Below, one piece after another: positions 1 through 8,446 of a DNA stretch of 19,729 bases; within the stretch, counting starts at the first letter, position 1, and each line of letters begins with the position of its first letter. A model generated the notes under the pieces. It was given only the letters and a program-made list of their open reading frames with translations. It searched no databases and was not told the DNA's origin. Both the position numbers and the translations under genes were made by a program. Source of the DNA: SURF-32 sp964648365 (lineage in GTDB: Bacteria > Planctomycetota > Phycisphaerae > UBA1845); assembly GCA_964648365.1 (NCBI GenBank), contig CAZYLK010000112.1, forward strand, positions 1-19,729, given 5' to 3'.

Positions 1-658
1 CGGGGGGGAATTGCTCAATTGCTCGCACGATGGCGGGGAGATACTGCGGCGTCAGGTGGTAGCTTGACACCCACATCCCGACACCCGAGCGATCGTACAG
101 CCACGGGCGAACTCTGCGCCGTCGAGCGGGTACGAAGTTATCCCCTCGGATGACGACGCGACGGTCTCCAGGCTGAATCCCAGCGCGGCATCGCCACCGC
201 CGGAGCCGGGCTTCCTCCCGGCAGACGGCCCGCAGATCCCGGTAAAGCCTGAGCGGGGCGCCTGTACTCCCGCTTGTTCCCCCCTGCGAAAGAAAGGAGC
301 GGCGGGCAGAGTCAGCCAGGAACTTGGACGTTTCTGCCCGCACGACGGGTTTGGAGATGACCGGTAACCGTTGGAGGTCGACTAGATCGCGTATCTCTTC
401 AGACCGAAAGCGTCGCCACGCACTTCTGTAGTATTCGACGTGCGCGCGAGCAAGCGTGAGCAATCGCTGCAACTGCTCGACTTGAAACGTCTCCAACCGT
501 TGTCGTGTCCAGCCTTCGGTGATGCGCAGATCCTCGTAGGAGCGATTGACATTTCCAAGCCTGTACAGCGTCCTTCGAACGGAATTGCGCGCCGACAATA
601 TGAGATCCTGCAGCGACGGCGGGCCGCACCGGAATGCGAGTGCATCATAGTACGACAT
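1..658 (-). CDS. CapK/PaaK-like adenylate-forming enzyme, 3' end cut by window edge
   Basis: The first 219 codons of a larger protein are present; it runs off the left edge, and family members are usually about 430-460 aa. The ATG at 658 is well supported: AGGAG lies 9 nt upstream (668-672), 32 nt after the aspartokinase stop. Residues 126-136 (GGTSGSTGAPL) are the Ser/Thr/Gly-rich ATP/AMP-binding loop of the phenylacetate-CoA ligase (PaaK) branch of adenylate-forming enzymes, and the preceding PVISKP segment is also typical of that branch. Relatives named CapK or coenzyme F390 synthetase-like occur often in capsule and exopolysaccharide loci, where their substrates are mostly unknown. The family normally activates a carboxylate with ATP, so an acyl or amino-acyl modification of the polymer or a precursor is possible; that is inference. 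The C-terminal domain cannot be seen. Confidence 0.85.
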   Translation of the reverse strand, partial: MSYYDALAFRCGPPSLQDLILSARNSVRRTLYRLGNVNRSYEDLRITEGWTRQRLETFQVEQLQRLLTLARAHVEYYRSAWRRFRSEEIRDLVDLQRLPVISKPVVRAETSKFLADSARRSFLSQGGTSGSTGAPLRLYRDLRAVCREEARLRRWRCRAGIQPGDRRVVIRGDNFVPARRRRVRPWLYDRSGVGMWVSSYHLTPQYLPAIVRAIEQFPP

Positions 659-690
659 GTGAGGTCACTCCTCTCGCACCCAGGTGCAGT

Positions 691-1920
691 CTACCTTGTT
701 CCGCCGAGGCCAAATCCATCATGCAGAGCCCTAACTGCCAGTTCGCGATACCGAGACGGTATCACGCAAGAGACCTTGACCTCGGTCGATACGGCGAGGT
801 GAATCGGAATGTGCTCCGCACATAGGATCGCGAACATCTGCTGTGCGACGCCCGCTCTGCTCCGCATACCCAACCCGACGATTGACACCTTCACGACATG
901 GGGGTCTACAATCACATCCCAGCCGTGCAGGCCCTCCATCACGCGGCGAATTGCTGCTACCGCACGCTGCTCGTCTTCCTTGCCCACTGTGAAGCTGACC
1001 GACATGCGTCCGCTCTCCGCCACAGTATGGACAATTAGGTCAACGGAGATTGCATCGGCAGCGAGTGGCTCAAAGAGACGCGCAAGCGCGTCCGGTAGAT
1101 CCAGAATCCCAATCACGCTCAGCCGCGTCTGATTGTCGTCGTGCGCCACTCCATTAACGACACACGCCTCCAAGTCCTCGGAATCGGGAATGACGAGCGT
1201 GCCAGATCCTTCCTCAAGGCTTGACCGAACGCGGATGGGCAGACCGTATTTCATCGCCAACTCCACTGACCGAGTTTGAAGCACGCGAGCACCAACCGAG
1301 GCCAACTCCAGCATTTCCTCATGTGCGATTCGATCGATCACGCGGGCATCCTCGCAGATCCGCGGGTCCGCCGTGAATACCCCGGGGACGTCGGTATATA
1401 TCTCGCACTCTTCCGCTCCTAGTACAACCGCGACCGCAACAGCGCTCGTGTCCGACCCGCCTCGTCCGAGCGTGGTAATACTCCCGTGATCGTCAATACC
1501 CTGAAATCCAGCCACCACTGCGACTTCGCCGGCAGCGAGCGATGCGCGGAGGCGGTCCGTATCTATCTTACGAATTCGTGCTCTAGTGAAGACGCCGTCC
1601 GTCCGGACGCAAATCTGATGGCCCAGGAATGACCGCGCAGGCACGCCGAGTGATTGTATTGCGAGAGCCATGAGCGACGCGCTTATCTGCTCGCCGCTGG
1701 CGGCAAGCGCATCGATCTCGCGGTCGGCGGCTGACGACGGGGGCAACCTCAGTTGTGTGGCGAGATCGAGCAGGTCGTCGGTAGACCTGCCCATCGCACT
1801 CACAACGACGGCGACCTGCTTTCCGGCACGGCTCGCTTCAACGGCTCGCATCGCGGCGCGCCGAATAAGGCTGATGTCCGCAACGCTTGTGCCACCGAAC
1901 TTTTGTACGATTGAAGGCAT
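691..1920 (-). CDS. lysC: aspartate kinase (aspartokinase), monofunctional
   Basis: Phosphorylates L-aspartate to 4-phospho-L-aspartate, the first step to lysine/diaminopimelate, threonine and methionine, in the cytosol. The 409-aa product has the family's usual length. Hallmarks: KFGGTS at residues 7-12, SGEQIS at 75-80, TTLGRGGSDTSA at 149-160 and YTDVPGVFTADPR at 175-187. Two ACT-type regulatory segments follow (about 265-335 and 344-405). The second reads STEVKVS where TSEIKIS is usual, and the first lacks the usual Pro-Gly turn, so feedback control may differ. I chose the ATG at 1920 because MPSIVQKFGGTS is the normal N terminus; an in-frame start at 1959 would add 13 residues. It sits 106 nt after the DUF362 gene and 32 nt before the CapK-like gene, an unusual place for an amino-acid biosynthesis gene. 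It may be the only housekeeping copy or a dedicated paralog. Confidence 0.93.
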   Translation of the reverse strand: MPSIVQKFGGTSVADISLIRRAAMRAVEASRAGKQVAVVVSAMGRSTDDLLDLATQLRLPPSSAADREIDALAASGEQISASLMALAIQSLGVPARSFLGHQICVRTDGVFTRARIRKIDTDRLRASLAAGEVAVVAGFQGIDDHGSITTLGRGGSDTSAVAVAVVLGAEECEIYTDVPGVFTADPRICEDARVIDRIAHEEMLELASVGARVLQTRSVELAMKYGLPIRVRSSLEEGSGTLVIPDSEDLEACVVNGVAHDDNQTRLSVIGILDLPDALARLFEPLAADAISVDLIVHTVAESGRMSVSFTVGKEDEQRAVAAIRRVMEGLHGWDVIVDPHVVKVSIVGLGMRSRAGVAQQMFAILCAEHIPIHLAVSTEVKVSCVIPSRYRELAVRALHDGFGLGGTR

Positions 1921-2026
1921 GATCGGCGTGTCCCCAGCGTTCTCGCGGTTTCCACGCAATGCCGCCGCGCCTTCAGCTTCGGCTGCGCCGCCAGCGCGCG
2001 TTTGCGGGGGTCATCCCCAGAGTTGC

Positions 2027-3538
2027 CTACCCGATGGAGTCGAGGGCCTCCACCATCCCGGCCCACCCAAAGTGCGACCGAAACGCCAGGCAGGTTCCCT
2101 CGAAGTCGGTCAACGGTCGGTCGTACACCGCGATATTGGAGCGACACGCGACTTCCCGGTATCGGGCGCGTGAGAGATCAAACCGGTGCGGGCGCGATGC
2201 ACCACTCAGCACCGGGATCTTCTCCCAGTCGAACCCCATAATCCGCGTGCATGCCAGGTCGACCGCCAGCGGGTCTTCTCCGGCCAGCACAACGCCCGCC
2301 GGCTTTGCGTCGGGCCCCATGGGGCCGTTGCCCTCCCCCGCAATGATCCCGTCGACAAAGCTGAAGTACCTTCGCTGCGGACTGCTATGTAAGACGCCAT
2401 TGGAATCCGCGTAGCGCAGCGCCCGGTTGAGGTCGAGGACCATGCGCCAGGTCGTGTCGTTGCCCCACCAGTTCCCGGAGCGGATTCGGGTCGTATCCGT
2501 GTCGCCGAACGCGCGCCGGCCGGCCCGCTTGGCGGCGCCGCCGACGTAGCGCCGCAGCGGCCCGAGCAGGGGGAAGCCCTTCTTGAATGCGACGAGCAGC
2601 CGATGCTCCAGTCGCTCGCTGAGCCCCGACGAAGCATACTGGTCGCCGCCGTTGGCCGGCACACCCTCGCGGTGGTGCGGCAGCCAGTTCTTGTTGCCGT
2701 TGATTCCGACAAGATTCTTGAGGTTCAGCGTGACGCCGACTTTCTTGTGCGTTTTCATCTTGGGCAGATTGATGAAGACGTCGGCGGCCATGATGGTCTT
2801 GCTGATCAGATACTCGTGAACGTCGTCGTGGTGGTGGGCGGCCACCTCGCTGCGGTCGTATTCGCTGCCGTACAGGCGCCGATTCATGTGGTTGATCGGC
2901 ATGAACTCGGAATCGCGACCCATGTTGACGACTGTGTACCCCGCCGGATCACCCGGCAGCCGTCTGTGCCCAACGATGACGCCGTCGATCTTCTCCGTGT
3001 ACTCCTGCCGCAGGTCTATTACGTCGAGCGTCAGCGGACTATGCTGCTTGTAGAACGCGCGGATCTCATCCAGGCCCGTGTACGCGCTCAGCCGTTCGAA
3101 CGATGCCTCGCACTGCGGTGCGTCGGCGATCACCACGCGACCTCGTCCCTCCAGTGCGATGGCGACGTAATCCAGCACGGCCCGGATGATGCTCCCGTGC
3201 GTGACGACGGCCTCGATGTCGTCGCCGCGGGTGTCGTGGAAGTCGCGAATGAAGTTCGGTTTGAGCACCACGGTGTCGCCCGGACGTACCACCTCCCCGA
3301 GGGGGTTCCAGGATGGCGTATCAAACCGCGCTGCGTCCAGACCGAGCAACTCGAGTGCTCCACGGACTGCTCGGTACGCCGCATTCGGCTCCGCCTGGGG
3401 GGGCACAGCGAAAGGGTACTCCGGATAACGCCGCTCGGGGCCCCAAGGCGCGCCGGTCGGATAGCGCGGCTCAGTTCTGCAAATTGCGACCGTCAACCGC
3501 TCGCGCCTGGCAGTCTGCGATTGCGTCACCTTACTCAC
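2027..3538 (-). CDS. DUF362 domain protein
   Basis: A 503-aa protein of the uncharacterised DUF362 family; its biochemical role is unknown. Recognisable family segments are DTVVLKPNFI (88-97), VVIADAPQ (135-142), a central INLPKMKTHKKVGVTLNLKN (256-275), and a C-terminal VDGIIAGEGNGPMGP (395-409) followed by AGVVLAGEDPLAVD (414-427). Cysteines are few and scattered with no CxxC cluster, so the 4Fe-4S ferredoxin domain of some relatives is absent. There is no signal peptide or clear membrane helix, which suggests a cytosolic protein. The start is GTG (3538) and overlaps the stop of the upstream glycosyltransferase by 4 nt, indicating translational coupling. A GTG three codons later is an alternative. 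The context suggests a part in precursor supply or polymer modification, which is inference only. Confidence 0.85.
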   Translation of the reverse strand: MSKVTQSQTARRERLTVAICRTEPRYPTGAPWGPERRYPEYPFAVPPQAEPNAAYRAVRGALELLGLDAARFDTPSWNPLGEVVRPGDTVVLKPNFIRDFHDTRGDDIEAVVTHGSIIRAVLDYVAIALEGRGRVVIADAPQCEASFERLSAYTGLDEIRAFYKQHSPLTLDVIDLRQEYTEKIDGVIVGHRRLPGDPAGYTVVNMGRDSEFMPINHMNRRLYGSEYDRSEVAAHHHDDVHEYLISKTIMAADVFINLPKMKTHKKVGVTLNLKNLVGINGNKNWLPHHREGVPANGGDQYASSGLSERLEHRLLVAFKKGFPLLGPLRRYVGGAAKRAGRRAFGDTDTTRIRSGNWWGNDTTWRMVLDLNRALRYADSNGVLHSSPQRRYFSFVDGIIAGEGNGPMGPDAKPAGVVLAGEDPLAVDLACTRIMGFDWEKIPVLSGASRPHRFDLSRARYREVACRSNIAVYDRPLTDFEGTCLAFRSHFGWAGMVEALDSIG

Positions 3539-4887
3539 CAGGTGTCGTGCGATCCCTCAAGCATGGCCTCGACGCTGGACTGCGGTTCAGCGTGCGCCGA
3601 CGACCGTTGACCGCTTTCCCGTCGGCCGCCTTCCGCGAGCAACGCTTCGTACAGGCCCTCCAGTTGGGCAAATACAGAATCGCGATTGTAGCAGCGTTGC
3701 ACTTTACGACGGTTTTCTTCACCCATCCTTCGACAAAGCGATCGGTCCTCCGCTAGCCGCACGATTCGATCGATCAGCGCCTCACGGTCGCCCGGGGCAA
3801 TTATGAATCCGTTGACATCTTCCTCGACAACCTCCGGAATCGCACCCACGGGCGTCACAATGACTGGCAGGGCGGCCGCCATCGCCTCAAGGAGTGCATT
3901 GGGGAATCCTTCGCCATAGGTAGGCAAGATGTAGATGTCAGCTTCCTGAAAAGCCCGGTACTTCTCCGCCCCGTCCACCTTGTGGTCGTAGCGAACATGA
4001 TCGCGGGCACGCGCGGGAATCATGGGCAGCACCGATTCAAACTCAGCTACAATATGAAAACGCGTGTTCGGCGCTTTTCCGACCACCGCCTCCACAATCG
4101 CGACTAAGTCCTTCAAACCCTTTCGGACAGCCTCGTTCCCACCCAGAAAGAACACCGTTCTGGTATCGCGGTCGAAGTCCCGCTCCCACGCGTACTCCGC
4201 CGGGTCGACGGAGTTGGGCAACACAAACAGGCGTTCCTCGTCCGTCCAGTCGGCGAAGAAACGACGCCAGCTCTGAGACTGCACAATCATCCGGTGAGAG
4301 AGCCGCAGGACCACACGAGTCACAAACTTGGCTGAGTGGGAACCGGATTGAAAGAACTTTGGCGCTGCTCCGCCATACCGCAAGATAGCCTTTCTGCCCA
4401 GCAATCGAGTCCAGATCACGTAACAGGCGCTCTCCCAGAAGGTCCAGTAGCTGGAACTCTGGATCTGGACAATCCGTGCGCGAGAGACGAGAACCACCCA
4501 CGGAAACAGCAGCACGTGGTACAATGTCACCGCGGCGCTGTAGATCGCCGGCCAGAAGCCCGCACGCAGCACGTTTCCATAACTGTCGTCGCGTCGTGGT
4601 ACCGGCTTGGGCGGCCGCTGCGTCGAGAATGTCTGGAAAGAGAACCTCTTCCCGAGCTGTGACTCCCGGAGATTGCGCAGAAAAGCTCCGACGCCTCCCC
4701 CGCTGTCCACGCTGTTCGCGAATGGACCCACGAGCAGGACACGTGCTCCCGTCGACGTTACTCGTGTAGATTTACCCACGGGGTCGCCTGTACCGGAAGC
4801 GATCACGCTGCGATCGACGTCGAGCGCGCGGTCCCGCGATCTACGAAGACGGTCGCTGTTCGGTTGTCTCATTTGCTGTGTAGTCAT
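3535..4887 (-). CDS. GT4 family glycosyltransferase (distal of two)
   Basis: A retaining GT-B glycosyltransferase predicted to add a sugar from a nucleotide donor to the lipid-linked repeat unit on the cytosolic face of the inner membrane. With the ATG at 4887 it has 450 aa. The N-terminal domain opens with ARVLLVGPFANSVDSGGGVG (about 48-67), including the glycine-rich loop. The donor-binding domain carries the E-x7-E motif (E326-GFPNALL-E334) followed by MAAALPVIVTPVGAIPEVV. Residues 1-45 are polar and probably disordered, and the C-terminal tail after about 405 is polar too. The start is uncertain: the ORF is open to 4917, and any start upstream of 4841 overlaps the preceding glycosyltransferase gene (46 nt for the chosen start). 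No good ribosome site decides between 4917, 4887 and 4872. The donor and acceptor sugars cannot be told from the sequence. Confidence 0.9.
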   Translation of the reverse strand: MTTQQMRQPNSDRLRRSRDRALDVDRSVIASGTGDPVGKSTRVTSTGARVLLVGPFANSVDSGGGVGAFLRNLRESQLGKRFSFQTFSTQRPPKPVPRRDDSYGNVLRAGFWPAIYSAAVTLYHVLLFPWVVLVSRARIVQIQSSSYWTFWESACYVIWTRLLGRKAILRYGGAAPKFFQSGSHSAKFVTRVVLRLSHRMIVQSQSWRRFFADWTDEERLFVLPNSVDPAEYAWERDFDRDTRTVFFLGGNEAVRKGLKDLVAIVEAVVGKAPNTRFHIVAEFESVLPMIPARARDHVRYDHKVDGAEKYRAFQEADIYILPTYGEGFPNALLEAMAAALPVIVTPVGAIPEVVEEDVNGFIIAPGDREALIDRIVRLAEDRSLCRRMGEENRRKVQRCYNRDSVFAQLEGLYEALLAEGGRRESGQRSSAHAEPQSSVEAMLEGSHDTW

Positions 4888-6133
4888 AGTCACTCGACCG
4901 ATTGGCCTTGCGCTCACAGAGGGATCTGTAGACGTCGGTCGTGTTGCGCATTAGGGAATCGAGTGAAAATCGGCTTTGCACCCAGCGCCGTGCCTCTCGT
5001 CCCATGGCCCAACGCGCGGCTCCGTTGTCGAGTAGATGCGTTATCCGATCCACCATTGCCGCATCGTCATCCAATGGTACGACGTAGCCCGCACGTCCAT
5101 CCGGGACCACGAGTGCGTTGTCGGCTACGTTTGTCGCGACAACAGGGATGCCGCAGGCCATCGATTCGAGCAGCACGTTTGGTGTGCCTTCGCGTTGCGA
5201 TGTCAGAACCGTCACGTCGCAGGCATTGTACAGGTCGACCAGATCACTGCGGTTTCCCAGCATCAACAGGGTATCGGACAGCCCCATTGACTCGATTGCT
5301 TCTTCCATCGCACGTTGGTACTCGTCTGACGCCTGCAGCCCTCCAAACAGAGACGAGCCGACACACAGAAAACGACTGGCGGGTCGGGCATCCAGCAGAA
5401 GTCTGGCCACGCGGAAGAACATCAGGTGGTTCTTCTGGCGCTTGAAGCTGGCAAACATCCCTATCACTTCTGTATCGTCGGCCAGGCCAAGCCTGACACG
5501 CGGCTCCCGCCGATCCGATGGACGGAACTTGGCCACGTCCACGCCGTTGTGTACGACGAACAGCTTCTCCGGTGCTATCCCCAATGACCGTGCTTGAAAT
5601 CGCCGACCGGCCTCCGAATTCGCGATGATGCCGTCAACGCACCGCCCGGTCATCCGCAAAGCAATTGTCTGTCGCCACTTTCGCTTGTAGTCCGTATTGC
5701 GTTCTGACCCGATCACAACGAGGTTTTGGTGGAGCAGGCTCGCCAACCGCGCCGCCAGCTCCGCATCAAACAGGAAGGCATGCACGATGTTCACGTCCAG
5801 CGCGCTTATGAGTGCCCGGAGCGAGGAGATGACGCGAACGTCAAACTTAAACCGTTTGTTTATTATATGCATCCGTGCTGCGGCATCCCACAGATCCCGG
5901 GCAAGAGGGACGTAATCGCTGAGGCTGCAGACATGCGCTGCGTACCCGGCGGCATGCAAGCGATTGGCCAACTCGACGACCTGACGCTGGGCGCCGCCAT
6001 ATTCGAGGTTGCTGATCACGAACAGAACCCTGTACCGGGCAAGCCCCGCGAACCCGCGGCGCTGCGCGATCGGTTCGGGCGCGGCACAAGGTCCACCGTC
6101 GGTAGGCAAGTCTTGCTTCTCACTGTTGGGCAT
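4841..6133 (-). CDS. GT4 family glycosyltransferase (proximal of two)
   Basis: A 430-aa GT-B glycosyltransferase. The acceptor domain begins with VLFVISNLEYGGAQRQVVEL (36-55), the GGA(Q)R loop typical of GT4 enzymes. The donor site includes the VVHNGVD strand (193-199), the R/K-containing segment FASFKRQKNH (228-237), and the E-x7-E motif E315-GTPNVLL-E323 followed by SMACGIPVVATNVADN. Residues 1-30 are a polar leader, and the last 20 residues are Asn/Thr/Ser-rich and overlap the next gene. The ATG at 6133 lies 39 nt after the WecG-type gene with no strong Shine-Dalgarno. Only about 15-20% of the sequence (by eye) is shared with the neighbouring GT4 protein outside the motifs, so this is not a recent duplication. 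It probably extends the repeat unit; linkage and sugar are unknown. Confidence 0.93.
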   Translation of the reverse strand: MPNSEKQDLPTDGGPCAAPEPIAQRRGFAGLARYRVLFVISNLEYGGAQRQVVELANRLHAAGYAAHVCSLSDYVPLARDLWDAAARMHIINKRFKFDVRVISSLRALISALDVNIVHAFLFDAELAARLASLLHQNLVVIGSERNTDYKRKWRQTIALRMTGRCVDGIIANSEAGRRFQARSLGIAPEKLFVVHNGVDVAKFRPSDRREPRVRLGLADDTEVIGMFASFKRQKNHLMFFRVARLLLDARPASRFLCVGSSLFGGLQASDEYQRAMEEAIESMGLSDTLLMLGNRSDLVDLYNACDVTVLTSQREGTPNVLLESMACGIPVVATNVADNALVVPDGRAGYVVPLDDDAAMVDRITHLLDNGAARWAMGREARRWVQSRFSLDSLMRNTTDVYRSLCERKANRSSDYDYTANETTEQRPSS

Positions 6134-6172
6134 GTGGAAGATTGGCCTGGAAATCGCGACGGAAAGGGGAAA

Positions 6173-7192
6173 TCATGCCTTCGTTCGCTTCTCAGGCTCG
6201 AACCCCGCCTTCGACACTATCCAACAGAATCTGACATTCGTGACCAAATATCTCTTCCACATCCGCCGTGGCTCCTGCACCACACGATAGAGCCACTCCA
6301 TTCCCAACCTCTGCCAGATCACGGGCGCGCGCCTCGTCTTGCCGGCGAAGACGTCGAAGGCCCCCCCCACACCGTGGCATACGGAGACGTTCAGTGCGTT
6401 GAAATACCGTCCCAGGAAAATCTCCTTCTTCGGCGGGCTCATGGCGACGAACAGGATGTCGGCGCTTGACGCGCGGATCTGTTCGACCACACGCGGCTCT
6501 TCAGCTTCGGAGAAATAGCCGTTGCGACGGCCGGCCAGCACGATGCCGGGATAGTCGCGGGCGATTCGGTCGGCGACGATCTGGGAGACTTCCTCGGTGG
6601 CGCCGAGGCAGTAGACGCGGTAGCCGTGCGCGGCGCGGGGTTCGCTTGCGGCGTGAGGCTCGCCGGCGCCGGGGGCTTGGCCGTCGTTCCGGGGCGACAC
6701 GCGACCGCGGGTCGTCCACGACTCGTCGGTTGCACAATCTGAGCCGGCGGTCTCGGTCGCTGCCCGCTCGCTGCCGCGCTTCAGCATCCCGAACATCAGA
6801 TCGATACCGGCGACGCGCTCGGGCAGCGGTTGGCCCAGCAGCCGGCTCGCCCACACCACGGCCATCCCGTCGGCGAGCACGAGATCTGCGCTCAGCACCG
6901 AGTCTCGCAACAGCGCATCCTTGCGCATCGCGACGATTTTGGCCGCGTTGACGACGCCGATCAGAAGCCGCGATCGACGCGCGACGGCCGCGTCGACGGC
7001 GTCCAGCACATCCTCAAGCCGCATGGCATGGATCGGTACGTCGAGCACGTTGCGCACCGGAAAGCCGAATGAGGATCGTTCTTCGTTCGACCTCCCGCCA
7101 CCATCGGCGTCGGCGCCGGCATCGCAGCGCCGGTCGAGATCGACCGGCCGTGAGAAGCCAGCCGTTGTGGTTTCGCGGAACGCGGTATTCAC
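6173..7192 (-). CDS. WecG/TagA/CpsF family (GT26) glycosyltransferase with internal insertion
   Basis: Enzymes of this family transfer a sugar such as ManNAc or ManNAcA from UDP to the polyprenyl-PP-linked first sugar at the inner membrane. Family signatures: GVVNAAKIV (79-87), DGMAVVWASRLLG (108-120), ERVAGIDLM (125-133), YRVYCLGA (191-198), GRRNGYF (221-227), GVGGAFDVFAGKTRRAP (274-290), and LGMEWLYRVVQEPRRMWKRYL (296-316). Two oddities stand out. A roughly 44-residue Asp/Gly/Arg-rich N-terminal extension precedes the usual start of the domain. An insertion at residues 139-190 separates GIDLM from YRVYCLGA, where relatives have about ten residues. The annotated start is a GTG (7192) without a clear ribosome site, so part of the extension may be untranslated; VRNVLDVPIH (46-55) is where homology should begin. 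The catalytic core looks intact, so it is probably active. Confidence 0.93.
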   Translation of the reverse strand: MNTAFRETTTAGFSRPVDLDRRCDAGADADGGGRSNEERSSFGFPVRNVLDVPIHAMRLEDVLDAVDAAVARRSRLLIGVVNAAKIVAMRKDALLRDSVLSADLVLADGMAVVWASRLLGQPLPERVAGIDLMFGMLKRGSERAATETAGSDCATDESWTTRGRVSPRNDGQAPGAGEPHAASEPRAAHGYRVYCLGATEEVSQIVADRIARDYPGIVLAGRRNGYFSEAEEPRVVEQIRASSADILFVAMSPPKKEIFLGRYFNALNVSVCHGVGGAFDVFAGKTRRAPVIWQRLGMEWLYRVVQEPRRMWKRYLVTNVRFCWIVSKAGFEPEKRTKA

Positions 7193-7294
7193 AGAGTCAA
7201 CGGGGGAAGCCTGCGGCAGTGCGTCTCGCGCGGTCTCGCGCGTCGGCGGTGCAGCACGGCGTGGCCGTTCGGTTCGACTGACAAACGGTCCGCA

Positions 7295-8446
7295 TCAGTC
7301 TCGCCCGCCTGCCTCGCGCATCCGAACATCAGAAAAAGCATACAGAATCCATCCCAGATGATACGGCCGGCATTCGTAGTCGATCGCCGTGGGGCGGAAG
7401 AGGAGGTTGGTCATCGGCACGCGCAGCGATGGCTGTACGCGTGATGCGGCCGCCTGCAGGGCTCGGGTGAGCTTGCCAGGCTCGCGGCGGCAGACTTTGC
7501 GCCAGATCAGGCCGGCCTTCTCGTCCACCAGCGAGTCGCCGCGCTCGGCCGATTTCGCCAGCCAGTCCAGCCCCCGGTTCACGGCCGCGCTGTAGTCCGG
7601 CCCGCCCGCTTCCGTCAGGTCGAACAGCGCCATCGGCGCCATGGAATCCTGGTGAACGCTGTAGACCGGGTATCCTTCAACCACCCGACCGGTGCGGGCG
7701 TCATAGTGCCACCACCATTGCCCGGCGCTCCCTTGCAGGTCGATCATGTGGTTCGCACATTCGACGGCGATTTCCAGTGCCTGAGAGTCGCCGGTGACCC
7801 GCGAGTAATGAGCCAGCGCCTGCACCGGATAGACCCAGTCGGCAAAGCAACTGACATGTGCGCGGCTCGCGGGTGCCTTCGCGCCGACGGGCCAGTGAGG
7901 AAACAGCCTCGCGGGACGAGCATAGGATCGCATCAGCCGATCCGCGACCTCGTCGAGGCCGGCCGCGTCCGATCGCCGCTGGGCCAGCGCCGTTAAAGCC
8001 GTCACCGTCCACGCCAGTTCGACCGTGGGGCACTGCACCGTGGCAGGCATCATCGCTCGGAGCCGATCCGCGGCCCGGTCGGCGTCGTCGTGATCGAAGA
8101 GCACGGCCGCCCAGAGCGTCAGTGCTACGTCGCCGAGATTCGTGACGCTCGAAACATCTTCGAGGAGCCGCTCCATGCACGGCCGACCGGACCCCTCCGG
8201 GAAGATCTGCGCCTCGACATCCCGCTCCTGCGCGGCCGCGCCGATCAGTACGATTGCCGAGTAGCGCCGCGAGACGCCCTCAAGCCGATCGCTGCCGCCT
8301 CGACGCCGGATGCACCAGCCGAACAATCGTTCCCCGGGCAGGTACATTCGCGGCAGCGCTTCGAGGGCGATCCCGCGCATTTTCTCGACGAACCGCCGTC
8401 GACCGGCGTCCGCTCGCCACGTTGCCTTGGAAGCGACCAGCGTCAC
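7295..8446 (-). CDS. unrecognised protein, probably alpha/alpha (six-hairpin-like) fold
   Basis: A 383-aa protein that I cannot assign to a named family. It shows regularly spaced amphipathic helices and aromatic-rich patches: ADWVYPVQALAHYSRVTGD, GQWWWHYD, GYPVYSVHQDSMAPMALFDL, and a C-terminal RPYHLGWILYAFSD. The pattern of paired helices with conserved W/Y/H/D residues resembles the alpha/alpha toroids of glycoside hydrolases, epimerases and terpene cyclases. It has no signal peptide, so if it acts on sugars it would do so in the cytosol unless the start is wrong. The GTG start at 8446 abuts the TAA of the export-protein gene, suggesting coupled translation. Met23 is an alternative start. 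Its place between export and glycosyltransferase genes suggests polysaccharide modification, an inference. Confidence 0.75.
   Translation of the reverse strand: MTLVASKATWRADAGRRRFVEKMRGIALEALPRMYLPGERLFGWCIRRRGGSDRLEGVSRRYSAIVLIGAAAQERDVEAQIFPEGSGRPCMERLLEDVSSVTNLGDVALTLWAAVLFDHDDADRAADRLRAMMPATVQCPTVELAWTVTALTALAQRRSDAAGLDEVADRLMRSYARPARLFPHWPVGAKAPASRAHVSCFADWVYPVQALAHYSRVTGDSQALEIAVECANHMIDLQGSAGQWWWHYDARTGRVVEGYPVYSVHQDSMAPMALFDLTEAGGPDYSAAVNRGLDWLAKSAERGDSLVDEKAGLIWRKVCRREPGKLTRALQAAASRVQPSLRVPMTNLLFRPTAIDYECRPYHLGWILYAFSDVRMREAGGRD

Noticed and set aside
2603..3610. 335-aa plus-strand open frame opposite the DUF362 gene
   Set aside because: It is an antisense shadow in GC-rich DNA: the protein on the other strand has clear family motifs, while this one has none and no ribosome site or operon context.
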